Below, in pieces: positions 24,609 through 33,703 of a stretch of 64,000 nucleotides of DNA; the first letter of the stretch is position 1; each line of letters opens with the position of its first letter. Under the pieces are notes generated by a model. That model did not search any database and was not told the DNA's origin. It saw nothing but the letters and a program-made list of their open reading frames with translations. Position numbers and translations under genes: made by a program. The stretch spans positions 124,001-188,000 of the forward strand of contig NZ_QLLL01000009.1 of the NCBI RefSeq assembly GCF_003259335.1, read 5' to 3'. Source of the stretch: Chitinophaga skermanii. Lineage in GTDB: Bacteria > Bacteroidota > Bacteroidia > Chitinophagales > Chitinophagaceae.

Positions 24609-26756
24609 TTAGTCTTGGTTCACTTTACCTTTAGCTTTAGCAACAACCTCTTCAGCGATGTTGTTTGGAGCTGGAGCATAGTGAGAGAACTCCATGATAG
24701 AAGAAGCACGACCAGAAGACAAAGAACGTAATTGTGTAACGTAACCAAACATTTCGCTCAATGGAACTTTAGCTTTGATTACTTGAACACCGTTCTTCAT
24801 TTCCATACCTTCGAGCATACCACGACGACGGTTTAAGTCACCCGTAACATCACCCATGTACTGGTCTGGCGTTTGAACTTCAACTTTCATGATTGGTTCT
24901 AACAATACTGGTTTTGCTTTGCGGCCAGCCTCACGGAACGCTTGTTTAGCACAAAGTTCGAAAGACATAGCATCAGAGTCAACTGCGTGGAAACCACCGT
25001 CGAACAAGCGGATACGCAAGTGATCAACTGGGAAGTTAGCCAACACACCTTGGTTCATAGAAGCTTCGAAGCCTTTTTGAACAGCAGGGATGAACTCTTT
25101 TGGAATCGCACCACCGAAGATATCGTTGATGAACTGGAATTGTTTGCCTTCGTTAGCTGCTAACCATTCTGCATCGGCAGGGCCCATTTCGATTTGGATA
25201 TCAGCGAATTTACCACGACCACCAGATTGTTTTTTAAACGTTTCACGGTGAGAGATAGTTTGTGTGAAAGCTTCTTTGTAAGCAACCTGAGGAGCACCTT
25301 GGTTAACTTCAACTTTGAACTCGCGTTTCATACGGTCAACGATGATTTCCAAGTGAAGCTCACCCATACCAGACAAGATTGTTTGGCCGGTTTCTTCATC
25401 AGTTTTTGCTTTCAAGGTAGGATCTTCCTCTACCAATTTAGCGATAGCCATACCCATTTTATCTACGTCAGCTTGAGTTTTAGGCTCGATAGCGATGTGG
25501 ATAACTGGTTCTGGGAACGTCATAGATTCCAAGATGATTGGATTCTTTTCGTCACAAAGGGTATCACCAGTTTTGATATCTTTAAAACCAACAGCAGCAC
25601 CGATATCACCAGCTTCGATGAAGTCGATTGGGTTCTGCTTGTTAGCGTGCATTTGCATTACACGGCTGATACGTTCGTTTTTACCTGTACGAGTGTTCAA
25701 TACGTAAGAACCTGCGTCTAAGTGACCAGAGTATACGCGGAAGAACGCCAAGCGACCTACGAATGGATCAGTAGCGATTTTGAATGCCAATGCAGCGAAT
25801 GGTTCTTTTGCATCTGGTTTACGTTCGATTTCTTCACCTGAATCAGGGTTAGTACCTTTTACAGCTTCAACATCCAAAGGAGAAGGAAGGTAGCGACAAA
25901 CGCCATCCAACATTTTCTGAACACCTTTGTTTTTGAAAGAAGAACCACACATCATTGGGATGATGGCCATATCGATCGTAGCTTTACGGATCGCTTCGTG
26001 GATTTCAGCTTCAGAGATCGAGTTAGGATCTTCGAAGAATTTCTCCATCAAAGTGTCATCATATTCAGCAACTGCTTCTACCAATTTAGCTCTCCATTCG
26101 TCAGCCTCATCTTTCATGTCAGCTGGAATTTCGATTTCTTGGTAAGTAGCACCTTTACCTGCTTCGTCCCAGATGATACCTTTCATGGTGATCAAATCAA
26201 CCACGCCTTTGAAAGTATCTTCCGCACCGATTGGTAAAGTCAATGGAACTGGGTTAGCGCCCAACATTTCTCTTACTTGTTTTACAACGTTCAAGAAATC
26301 AGCACCAGAACGGTCCATTTTGTTTACGAAACCGATACGAGGTACGCGGTAACGGTTAGCTTGACGCCAAACAGTTTCTGACTGAGGTTCTACACCTGAT
26401 ACAGCGCAGAACAACGCCACTAAACCGTCCAATACACGCAATGAACGTTCTACCTCTACGGTAAAGTCCACGTGACCTGGGGTGTCAATGATGTTAAATT
26501 TATAGCTTTTAGAGTCTGGCGTAGTTTGACCTTGTAAGGTTGGGAAGTTCCAGAAACAGGTAGTAGCAGCCGATGTGATGGTAATACCTCTCTCTTGTTC
26601 TTGCGCCATCCAGTCCATGGTCGCTGCACCTTCGTGAACCTCACCTATCTTGTGGGTTTTACCTGTATAATACAGGATACGCTCTGTGGTAGTGGTTTTA
26701 CCGGCATCGATGTGCGCCGCAATACCAAAGTTTCTTTGAAAACGTAAGTCTGCCAT
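24609..26756 (-). CDS. fusA: translation elongation factor G
   Basis: 715 residues. The GTPase domain has AHIDAGKTT at 14-22, the switch II DTPGHVDF motif and the NKMDRSGADF guanine-specificity loop. Domains II-V follow, with GMGELHLEIIVDRMKREFKV and the C-terminal RRRGMLEGMEMKNG and GYVTQLRSLSSGRASSIMEF. EF-G drives translocation and, with RRF, recycling. In most bacteria fusA lies directly between rpsG and rpsJ; here about 7 kb separates it from rpsG and 3.4 kb from rpsJ. It has its own -7 box and terminator. Confidence 0.98.
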   Translation of the reverse strand: MADLRFQRNFGIAAHIDAGKTTTTERILYYTGKTHKIGEVHEGAATMDWMAQEQERGITITSAATTCFWNFPTLQGQTTPDSKSYKFNIIDTPGHVDFTVEVERSLRVLDGLVALFCAVSGVEPQSETVWRQANRYRVPRIGFVNKMDRSGADFLNVVKQVREMLGANPVPLTLPIGAEDTFKGVVDLITMKGIIWDEAGKGATYQEIEIPADMKDEADEWRAKLVEAVAEYDDTLMEKFFEDPNSISEAEIHEAIRKATIDMAIIPMMCGSSFKNKGVQKMLDGVCRYLPSPLDVEAVKGTNPDSGEEIERKPDAKEPFAALAFKIATDPFVGRLAFFRVYSGHLDAGSYVLNTRTGKNERISRVMQMHANKQNPIDFIEAGDIGAAVGFKDIKTGDTLCDEKNPIILESMTFPEPVIHIAIEPKTQADVDKMGMAIAKLVEEDPTLKAKTDEETGQTILSGMGELHLEIIVDRMKREFKVEVNQGAPQVAYKEAFTQTISHRETFKKQSGGRGKFADIQIEMGPADAEWLAANEGKQFQFINDIFGGAIPKEFIPAVQKGFEASMNQGVLANFPVDHLRIRLFDGGFHAVDSDAMSFELCAKQAFREAGRKAKPVLLEPIMKVEVQTPDQYMGDVTGDLNRRRGMLEGMEMKNGVQVIKAKVPLSEMFGYVTQLRSLSSGRASSIMEFSHYAPAPNNIAEEVVAKAKGKVNQD

Positions 26757-26794
26757 AATTATTAAATGACTAAAATATAATGCAATTTGGGGGG

Positions 26795-26802
26795 CAAAGG
26801 TA
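26795..26802 (-). promoter_or_regulatory. candidate -7 box of the fusA promoter
   Basis: TACCTTTG on the minus strand matches TAnnTTTG and sits 38 bases before the fusA ATG. No TTTG is found at the 19-base spacing, so only half of the consensus is present. Confidence 0.55.
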
Positions 26803-27281
26803 AGCTATTTTTAGAAATAATCGTAATCCCCATTTTGTTAAAATGTTAATTCGATACTTTTGCCACTCTTTTCCGAAAATGAAGGCACAAATTTACGCAA
26901 ATAACCCCAAAAAGGCAAATTACGCAAGCTATACGGCCTACCATTCCTTCCACCCACCCCCCTATATCTTACCAGCTTTTAGCATTTAACCGCCACTTAC
27001 AAATTTTCCATGTGTTAAAAGTTTCTACATCAATTTTATTCCTACCTTTAATCCATCAAACAACCGCGCTATCTAAGCGCTCGAATCACCAAAATTAATA
27101 GTTGGCAACACCAACTTCATGTGAACTGTTTTACTTAATTACCTTCTAATTAGTCCCTAAACCCCGGCAATCTTGCGTCGAATGCCCATGCATTCCCTGC
27201 AACCAATACCGTATACGGTTTATTTGTCTTATTGTACCCTACTACCTTCATTACCTTCTAACCCCTTAGAAAACAAAGTGT
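26803..27281. other. gene-free divergent gap between fusA and the T9SS island
   Basis: About 480 bases between the fusA promoter and the plus-strand island. The only clear element is a 12-bp palindrome ACCGTATACGGT at 27208-27219, 62 bases before the first plus-strand gene; it could be an operator. No full promoter consensus was found for the island. Confidence 0.45.
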
Positions 27282-27788
27282 ATGAAGCATAAAATTCTAC
27301 GCCCTATTATCGCGTGTTGCGGTATCTTTTTACTTTCTATTCCCGCATTCTCCCAGGTCCAACTGGTTAGGCAAGTGGTGGCCAGCAGCGGCGGCACCAA
27401 CAATATTAACGGTGTGATGTACGAATACACCATTGGCGAAATTGCTATTGTGACATTTGCATCCGGCAGTCGCATCGTTTCCCAAGGGTTCCATCAACCA
27501 GAAGTATTGCCTAAACCACCCCTCGCTACCAACATCGCCTCCAATTTCGTGGCATTCCCCAACCCGGCTAAGTCTACGTTGAAAATTCAACTCGACCTCG
27601 CCAGCCCTGCTACTGTTACTGCGATGATGATGAATAGCGCCGGGCAAGTTGTATTCCAAGACGTACGCGATTACGGTGCCGGTAAAATTACCCTCCCCAT
27701 TGAAGTCGAGAAGTTCGCATCCGGTATTTACAACCTCATCGTAAAAGTGAATGGCTACGTCTTCACGGATAAAATTGTCGTGCAATAA
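27282..27788 (+). CDS. small secreted protein with T9SS type A sorting domain
   Basis: 168 residues. Signal peptide at 1-25 (ending IPAFSQ). Residues 26-85 hold a short beta-rich region with Tyr-Thr-Ile-Gly-Glu and a QGFHQPEV motif that often precedes sorting domains. The last 80 residues are a type A T9SS sorting domain: FPNPAKSTLKIQLDL near the start of the domain, GQVVFQDV, LPIEVEKFASGIYNLIV, and a final KIVVQ. The domain directs export through the type IX machinery and surface anchoring. There is almost no passenger, so the protein is close to a bare sorting tail. It is the first gene of a four-gene plus-strand operon with porV-like, 31 bases upstream of it. Confidence 0.9.
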   Translation: MKHKILRPIIACCGIFLLSIPAFSQVQLVRQVVASSGGTNNINGVMYEYTIGEIAIVTFASGSRIVSQGFHQPEVLPKPPLATNIASNFVAFPNPAKSTLKIQLDLASPATVTAMMMNSAGQVVFQDVRDYGAGKITLPIEVEKFASGIYNLIVKVNGYVFTDKIVVQ

Positions 27789-27818
27789 TCCCAATTAATG
27801 ATAGCAAAAAAGCTCATC

Positions 27819-28985
27819 ATGAGACATCTCTACAAAGCAATTTGTTTAGCCGGCGCCAGCATGTGCTTCCTGCCATTACATGCGCAGAAGTCACAACAGC
27901 AAGCCCTCAACGTCGGCGCACCTTTCCTCCTCATTAACCCCGATGCCCGCACCAGTGGACTTGGCGATGCATATACCGGTTTCGAACCGAGTGCAAACGA
28001 CCAATTCGCCAATGCTGCTAAGCTGGTTTTCGCGGGCGACTGGGGCATCGGTGCTAATTTTTCCCCTTGGATCTACGAACTCAATAGCGGCGAAAGCTCG
28101 TCGACCATTGCCTACTTATCGGGATTCAAAAACTTCGGCGGCGACCAAGCCGTGGGAGCATCTTTACGGTATATGTCGCACGGAACGCTCAACTTCCGCG
28201 ACGATAACGGCCAATTGATCTCCACATATAAGCCGCGCGAATTTGCCTTCGACGTTTCTTATGGCAGGAAACTAGGCACCAAGTTCTCACTGGCAGCCAC
28301 TTTACGGTATATCCGGAGTGATTTAGGAGAGGGTACCTATAACGGTATCGAACAACGCCCCGCTAATGCTTTCGCAGGTGACGTATCGTTGTACTACCAG
28401 AACTATGCAGATCACATCGACTATGGTAACCGGTATTCTTGGGGTGTAAGTTTCACTAACATCGGTACGAAGCTCAAATACTCGAACGATCAAAGTAAAA
28501 AAGCCTTTTTACCCATGAATTTACGCATTGGTGGCGGCTATACCTTTGTTCATACTGTAGATCATCAATTTACAGTAGCCCTCGATATTAATAAGCTACT
28601 AGTTCCCACTCCCCCTATTTACAAAACGGATTCTTTGGGCAACCCTACTAGCGAGATTGCAAAAGGTAAAGACCCCGACCGTAGCGTGATAGAATCTATC
28701 TTTTCTTCCTTTGGAGATGCTCCAGGAGGTTTCAAAGAGGAGTTAAAAGAGTTCTCTTTTGCTTCAGGTATTGAATATGCTTATAAGCACCTTCTCTTTT
28801 TGCGCGTAGGTTACTTCTATGAAAACGAGGCGAAAGGTCACCGCCAGCACGCTTCTGTTGGCGCCGGTGTACGGTTTACACCGATTGAGTTGAACGTAGC
28901 GTACATTATGCCAACTGATGGCTATGTGTACCAAGCGCGTACCTACAAAATTGGGCTACTCTTCAATTTGTCACCAGAAAAATAA
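27819..28985 (+). CDS. porV: type IX secretion outer-membrane protein PorV (or paralogue)
   Basis: 388 residues from the ATG at 27819, which begins a signal peptide ending LPLHAQ; an ATG seven codons earlier is also possible. As I recall PorV of Porphyromonas, the match covers the whole length: LINPDARTSGLGDAYTGF near the start, ALRYIRSDLG-like at about 167-177, NKLLVPTPPIYK near 265-276, SFGDAPGGFKEELKEF and GYFYENEAKGHRQHA. PorV is a 14-stranded FadL-type barrel that takes cargo from the T9SS translocon to the PorU sortase. The first neighbour is a T9SS cargo. No porU is adjacent in this window, so it may be a second copy. Confidence 0.88.
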   Translation: MRHLYKAICLAGASMCFLPLHAQKSQQQALNVGAPFLLINPDARTSGLGDAYTGFEPSANDQFANAAKLVFAGDWGIGANFSPWIYELNSGESSSTIAYLSGFKNFGGDQAVGASLRYMSHGTLNFRDDNGQLISTYKPREFAFDVSYGRKLGTKFSLAATLRYIRSDLGEGTYNGIEQRPANAFAGDVSLYYQNYADHIDYGNRYSWGVSFTNIGTKLKYSNDQSKKAFLPMNLRIGGGYTFVHTVDHQFTVALDINKLLVPTPPIYKTDSLGNPTSEIAKGKDPDRSVIESIFSSFGDAPGGFKEELKEFSFASGIEYAYKHLLFLRVGYFYENEAKGHRQHASVGAGVRFTPIELNVAYIMPTDGYVYQARTYKIGLLFNLSPEK

Positions 28986-29021
28986 AACCTTCTTATCCAA
29001 TATCATTCAAATTCAATTGAT

Positions 29022-29486
29022 ATGAAACCGATACTCTTTGTACTATTCTTGCTACTTCAGACCGGCTTTTTAATGGCGCAAGAGCGCAAATCGGTGCTCG
29101 ACCCAAATTCCCGGGAAAAAACAATTAACCAATTGTTTCCCACCATTCAAAAAGATACCATGAATGTGAAAACGAAGTCGGCACGTACTGCAGCGCCTAA
29201 AAACGAAACTTCCGGTAAACGCTTTAAAGAATACACGTTTAAAGATTATACCCCTCAAAATACAGCGAATAAAAGTTCGAATGCTCGCCGTGCCGGTGCT
29301 ACTAATAGCCGCCAGCCATTGTTATCTGATGTAGCAGCAGCTAAAGACACTTCGGGGCGTAGCGCTAAAAAAGCAGCTGCTATTGTTCCGGACATGCAAG
29401 GTGGAGTTGCGGAACCGAAAGGTATTCCTTTCCCTACCCCTACTCAGAACGCTGAAAAATCCACTACTACCCCTAAAAAGAACTGA
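29022..29486 (+). CDS. small secreted protein of unknown function
   Basis: 154 residues. A signal peptide (MKPILFVLFLLLQTGFLMAQ) is followed by a basic, Ala/Thr/Lys/Asn-rich sequence with little predicted fold: many isolated Lys and Arg, TPQNTANKSSNARRAGATN in the middle, and a Pro/Thr/Lys-rich end. No cysteine is present after the signal. It lies 36 bases after porV and only 2 bases before the collagen-like gene, so it is probably translated together with it. It might be a periplasmic linker or chaperone for that protein, but nothing in the sequence shows this. Confidence 0.75.
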   Translation: MKPILFVLFLLLQTGFLMAQERKSVLDPNSREKTINQLFPTIQKDTMNVKTKSARTAAPKNETSGKRFKEYTFKDYTPQNTANKSSNARRAGATNSRQPLLSDVAAAKDTSGRSAKKAAAIVPDMQGGVAEPKGIPFPTPTQNAEKSTTTPKKN

Positions 29487-29488
29487 TA

Positions 29489-32400
29489 ATGAAAAAGCTC
29501 ATTTTTACACTCTTCATTTGTTTGCTATTCACATCTCACTGGGCTTTTGGGCAAAGTGGGTTAACGGGAATGAACTACCAAGCAGTAGCCCGGAATGCAA
29601 ACGGTACCGTACTTTCTAATCAATCCATTTCCGTGCGTATTTCCATCTTAGGAGGTAGCGCCAATGGTGCCGTACAGTACCAAGAAACGCACGATATCAT
29701 TACAAATAACCTCGGTTTGTTCAATTTGCAAATCGGCCGTGGATCTGCTAATACAGGTACTTTCGCCGGTGTTCCTTGGGCAAATGGAAATCAATATTTA
29801 AAGGTAGAAGTAGCTGTTGGTAGCAGCAGCTTTTCCACTTTGGGTACTACGCAATTGCTATCTGTACCGTATGCGTTGTATTCTGCTAACGCTGCAGTTC
29901 CTGGCCCTAAAGGCGATAAAGGTGACAAAGGTGATGCGGGTCCGGCCGGTCCACAAGGTGCGGTTGGTTCAGTTGGTCCTATTGGCCCAGCGGGTGCGGT
30001 TGGTGCAACGGGTGCAAAAGGTGATAAAGGCGATAAGGGCGACAAAGGCGATCAAGGTAATGTAGGCCCAGTGGGTGCTGTTGGCCCAGTTGGCCCTCAA
30101 GGGGCTCCTGGTGTTGCAGGCCCAGCGGGTGCTAAAGGTGATAAAGGAGATGCAGGGGTTGCTGGCCCGCAAGGTATTGCTGGCCCAGTTGGCCCAGTAG
30201 GCCCGGCGGGTGCTGTTGGCCCAGCGGGTGCAAAAGGCGATAAAGGCGACGCGGGTGTCGCTGGCCCGGTTGGCCCTATTGGTCCAGCTGGTGCAGTTGG
30301 CCCGGCTGGTGCAAAAGGCGATAAAGGAGATGCAGGGGTTGCTGGCCCAGTTGGCCCTATTGGTCCAGTGGGTGCTGTTGGCCCAGCGGGTGCAAAAGGC
30401 GATAAAGGCGATGCAGGTGTTGCAGGCCCAGTAGGTCCGATAGGGCCAGCTGGCGCTGTTGGCCCAGCGGGTGCAAAAGGCGATAAAGGAGATGCAGGGG
30501 TTGCTGGCCCAGTTGGCCCTATTGGTCCAGCGGGTGCAGTTGGCCCAGCGGGTGCAAAAGGCGATAAAGGAGATGCAGGTGCAGCGGGTCCTGCAGGAGC
30601 AGTTGGACCACAAGGTCCGGTTGGTCCGGTTGGTCCGGCAGGAGCAGTTGGTCCGGCAGGTGCAGTTGGCCCACAAGGTCCAGCAGGTCCGATTGGTCCT
30701 GCAGGTCCGCAAGGTATTCAAGGTGAACCGGGCTTATCAAACGGCTTAGCAGGTGGTGATTTAACAGGTAATTATCCTAATCCAGCGGTAGCTGCAGGTG
30801 CCATTACCTTGGCTAAGATTGCCCCAGGTGTGATTCCAACAACACTTCCACCAAGCGGAGCTGCAGGGGGTGATTTATCGGGTAACTATCCCAACCCCGG
30901 GGTGGCAAGATTACAAAATGTACCAGTATCGAACGTAGCCCCATTAGCAAACCAGGTATTAGGATTTAATGGCGCACAATGGGTACCTACTTCTATTGGT
31001 GGCGGTGGTTTCACACTTCCTTACTTAACCATTGAAAACAATGCGACTACATTGTTTTCTATAACCAACGATGGTGATGGCACTTCTATAGAAGGCATAA
31101 ATAATACAACTACATCCAATATTGCTGCTATTCGTGGTATTGTTAGCAGTACAGCACCTGGTGGCTTTTCAGCTGCTGTAAGAGGTATAAACAATGGTAC
31201 GGGTGGTTTGGGTATTGGCCTATATGGCAGCCAATCCGGTAGTGGTTGGGGTGTATATGGTACAACACCAAATGGTTTGGGAGTATATGGTAACTCTTCA
31301 GCGAATGGTTACGGAGTATATGCTAATAGTAATACCGGTACAGGTTTACAAGCAACTTCTAATAATGGTGTTGCTGCCGCAATGAGCATCTTTAACAATG
31401 CCAATAATAATAATGTGATGAATGTAAATACCGTAGGTAATGGTAATGGCATCAGTATTACAACAACAGGTAATGGTAAAGGGGTACTTGCATCTACTGC
31501 CGGTGGTTTTGCCCTTCATGGTATTACATCGTCGCAATCTTCCGCGGGTGTTGTTGGCGATAATACTAGCGGCGGTGAGGCTGTAGTAGGTCGCAATACA
31601 AGCGATATTGCAGGTGCCGTGGTAGGTAGAAACGATGGTGGCGGCTATGGTGTACATGGCTTTGTAGCCACTAATACAACAGGTACCTCGATTGGTGTTT
31701 ATGGTAGAGCTGGTTTGAATAACGGGCAAGGTCGTGCCGGTCGTTTCGAGAACTTTAACCAAACAAATACAGATGCCAATACCTTGGAAGTAGTAACCAA
31801 TGGTAACGGTAACATTCCGGATAATACACTTGGCAATGCGTCTTCTTTTATCGTAGATAATACAAACAGTGTAGCAGCAGCTGTTCGTGCTGAAGTTAAT
31901 ACCATCTTCGGCAACTTTGGTGCTGCCGGTGTGTTTGGGATTTCTTCCGGAACAGGTGGTTTTGCCGGTTTATTCCATTCTAGCAACCCCGCTGGCAATG
32001 GTTCCACCTTGGTGGCCATTAACGATGGTAATGGTAATGCTATCCGCGCAAATTCTACATCGGGCAATGCAGTAGAGGCCAACATCGATGCTGATGGTAC
32101 GGCTGTTTATGGCTGGGTCCCTTCTTTTGCAACAGGTAGAGCAGGTCGTTTCGAGAACTTCAATGAAGACAATGATAACGTGGTAATTACCTCCAAAACA
32201 GTAGGCAACGGTAACGCTATCGAAGGCTTTGTCGATAACAACCAAGGTACTTCGGCCGGTGTGGTAGGTGTGGTGAATTCCATATTTGCCAACTTCGGTA
32301 CTGCAGCTATTTATGGTCGTAATGAAGGTACTGGTGGTACAGCCGGATTGTTCTACAATTCGAGCGCTACTACACCTCGTCCAGCGCTGATAGCCATTAC

Positions 32401-33136
32401 CAATGGTACAGGTGAAGGTATTATCGCGAATGCTAATGATGGCAATGCCATCGAAGCAAATGCCGATGGTTCTGGTACTGCCATTTATGGCTGGACACCA
32501 AATTTTGGTACCGGTCGTGCTGGTCGCTTCACGAATTTTAATACATCCAATGGACAAGCTACTGTAGATATCCGTAACGATGGTACAGGTTCTGCCTTGT
32601 TGGTAGATCACCGGGGAGCATCTGGTAGTATCGCGGTGTTTAGGAGTGCAAACGCGAATGTTGCTCGTATTAACAAAGCTGGTCGTGGTTTTTTCAATGG
32701 AAATATACAAACAAGCGGTGCTGATTTAGCAGAATCGTTTGAAGTAGAAGGTCATGCTACTTCGTACGAACCAGGTGATGTATTAGTTATTTCAACAAGT
32801 AACGACCGTACAGTTGAAAAATCCCAAGAGGCCTATTCTACATTAGTAGCGGGTGTATATGCCACTAAACCAGGGCTTTTATTAACAGAAAAAGGTATTG
32901 ATGAAGACCTATCGGGTGAAGTTCCGATGGGTGTGATTGGTGTAATTCCAACGAAAGTTTGTAATGAAGGTGGTGAGATTCGCCGTGGCGACTTGCTGGT
33001 AACTTCTAGCAAACCGGGTTACGCTATGAAAGCGGATATCAATAAAGTTAAGCCAGGCCAAGTAATCGGTAAAGCTTTGCAAGAGTTTACCGGTAATGGT
33101 GAAGGAAAAATTAAGGTATTAGTAAGTATCAAATAA
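29489..33136 (+). CDS. giant secreted collagen-like repeat protein
   Basis: 1215 residues. Signal peptide at 1-21 (ending WAFGQ). Residues 23-137 form a beta-rich head (GMNYQAVARNANGTVLSNQS; LSVPYALYSANA at its end). Residues 139 to about 415 are an uninterrupted Gly-x-y collagen tract, containing a 27-residue unit that starts GAKGDKGDAG. Then come two GNYPNP-type repeats (about 425-480), a long region (520-1060) of Gly/Asn-rich repeats with recurring YGW-x(6)-GRAGRFENFN, and a conserved C-terminal domain from 1077 (ADLAESFEVEG to KIKVLVSIK). No T9SS sorting tail is seen at the end. It is probably an extracellular fibre, like tail-fibre or adhesin stalks. It ends the operon. Confidence 0.88.
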   Translation: MKKLIFTLFICLLFTSHWAFGQSGLTGMNYQAVARNANGTVLSNQSISVRISILGGSANGAVQYQETHDIITNNLGLFNLQIGRGSANTGTFAGVPWANGNQYLKVEVAVGSSSFSTLGTTQLLSVPYALYSANAAVPGPKGDKGDKGDAGPAGPQGAVGSVGPIGPAGAVGATGAKGDKGDKGDKGDQGNVGPVGAVGPVGPQGAPGVAGPAGAKGDKGDAGVAGPQGIAGPVGPVGPAGAVGPAGAKGDKGDAGVAGPVGPIGPAGAVGPAGAKGDKGDAGVAGPVGPIGPVGAVGPAGAKGDKGDAGVAGPVGPIGPAGAVGPAGAKGDKGDAGVAGPVGPIGPAGAVGPAGAKGDKGDAGAAGPAGAVGPQGPVGPVGPAGAVGPAGAVGPQGPAGPIGPAGPQGIQGEPGLSNGLAGGDLTGNYPNPAVAAGAITLAKIAPGVIPTTLPPSGAAGGDLSGNYPNPGVARLQNVPVSNVAPLANQVLGFNGAQWVPTSIGGGGFTLPYLTIENNATTLFSITNDGDGTSIEGINNTTTSNIAAIRGIVSSTAPGGFSAAVRGINNGTGGLGIGLYGSQSGSGWGVYGTTPNGLGVYGNSSANGYGVYANSNTGTGLQATSNNGVAAAMSIFNNANNNNVMNVNTVGNGNGISITTTGNGKGVLASTAGGFALHGITSSQSSAGVVGDNTSGGEAVVGRNTSDIAGAVVGRNDGGGYGVHGFVATNTTGTSIGVYGRAGLNNGQGRAGRFENFNQTNTDANTLEVVTNGNGNIPDNTLGNASSFIVDNTNSVAAAVRAEVNTIFGNFGAAGVFGISSGTGGFAGLFHSSNPAGNGSTLVAINDGNGNAIRANSTSGNAVEANIDADGTAVYGWVPSFATGRAGRFENFNEDNDNVVITSKTVGNGNAIEGFVDNNQGTSAGVVGVVNSIFANFGTAAIYGRNEGTGGTAGLFYNSSATTPRPALIAITNGTGEGIIANANDGNAIEANADGSGTAIYGWTPNFGTGRAGRFTNFNTSNGQATVDIRNDGTGSALLVDHRGASGSIAVFRSANANVARINKAGRGFFNGNIQTSGADLAESFEVEGHATSYEPGDVLVISTSNDRTVEKSQEAYSTLVAGVYATKPGLLLTEKGIDEDLSGEVPMGVIGVIPTKVCNEGGEIRRGDLLVTSSKPGYAMKADINKVKPGQVIGKALQEFTGNGEGKIKVLVSIK
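30146..30590 (+). repeat. 81-bp tandem repeats in the collagen-like gene
   Basis: The start of the unit GGTGCAAAAGGCGATAAAGG recurs with exactly 81-base spacing at 30227, 30308, 30389, 30470 and 30551, with an earlier diverged copy near 30128. Each unit encodes 27 residues (nine Gly-x-y triplets). Synonymous differences between copies show that they are not all recent, but long identical stretches remain that could recombine. Confidence 0.9.
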
Positions 33137-33164
33137 CTTTTAGAAGGTAAAACATGTTCATGAT

Positions 33165-33197
33165 GGGCTGCCCGTTCCCGGGTGGCCCCTTTTTTTG
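33165..33197 (+). terminator. terminator of the T9SS/collagen operon
   Basis: GGGCTGCCCG (33165-33174) pairs with CGGGTGGCCC (33179-33188) with two G-U pairs and a four-base loop, followed by CTTTTTTT. It lies 28 bases after the stop codon of the collagen-like gene. Confidence 0.92.
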
Positions 33198-33311
33198 CGT
33201 ATTGAGATAGTACAATTAAAGTAAAATGGTAGATGTTAGCATTATGAGTTTAACACATAAGGATAATGCACTATTTCCATAATCGTGCAATAATCCTATT
33301 ATTTCCAAATT

Positions 33312-33532
33312 TTGGCAATACCAAGTGTGAATAAACTAAATTATATATTGATGGCAGACGTTCTCGGAAGTAGAACTTTACCTCAGCAAGAACTAATAAA
33401 TGGGTTTAAACAAATCGTATCTCTAATTAATCACACTAAAAAAGATAAAAATCTTTCGCCCTACTATTACTATTGGCGAGTCAACTGTCAAAATAGTAGT
33501 TAAACCGATATCACCATTGGGGCTAAAATAAA
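33312..33532 (+). pseudogene. remnant of a SatD-like protein gene (frameshifted, truncated)
   Basis: The open frame from 33312 reads YILMADVLGSRTLPQQELIN and continues to LSPYYYY before stopping at 33503. Shifting frame at about 33462, after Leu-Ser-Pro, gives TITIGES and runs to a stop at 33532. From memory, SatD-family-like proteins of Bacteroidota start with a [A/G]D(I/V)xxSR motif and continue to LSPLTITLGDEFQG about 35 residues later, so both halves fit one interrupted gene. The remainder of a roughly 200-residue protein is missing. The family match is from memory and has not been searched. Confidence 0.35.
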
Positions 33533-33608
33533 AAAAGCTCATTGCCGGGAGGCATATGAGGTGTGTGCGGGGCCGCACTATTTTGGTTGTTATCCCAAGA
33601 AGGTCAAA

Positions 33609-33652
33609 AAATACGGCAAATATCACTTTTTTAAGGAAGTAATATTTGCCAT
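33609..33652 (-). terminator. terminator of the rpsL-rpsG transcript
   Basis: GGCAAATAT (33615-33623) and ATATTTGCC (33642-33650) are perfect reverse complements. On the minus strand the second arm is followed by GTATTTTTTG. It lies about 54 bases after the rpsG stop codon. Confidence 0.7.
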
Positions 33653-33703
33653 AATATTTTGCAAACCATCTAAGCAACGGAACAATGCCCGTTGTTATGG
33701 CTA

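Noticed and set aside
27330..27794. A 154-codon frame antisense to the T9SS cargo gene
   Set aside because: It overlaps a gene with a clear signal peptide and sorting domain and has no likeness to known proteins.
29969..30721. A 250-codon open frame antisense to the collagen-like gene, rich in Cys, Thr and Arg
   Set aside because: It exists only because Gly-x-y codon repeats leave the opposite strand without stops. Its composition mirrors the repeat and it has no start context or family likeness.
32107..32710. Minus-strand frames opposite the C-terminal repeats of the collagen-like gene
   Set aside because: Shadows of Gly/Asn-rich repeats; the plus-strand frame is continuous and has a signal peptide and conserved end.
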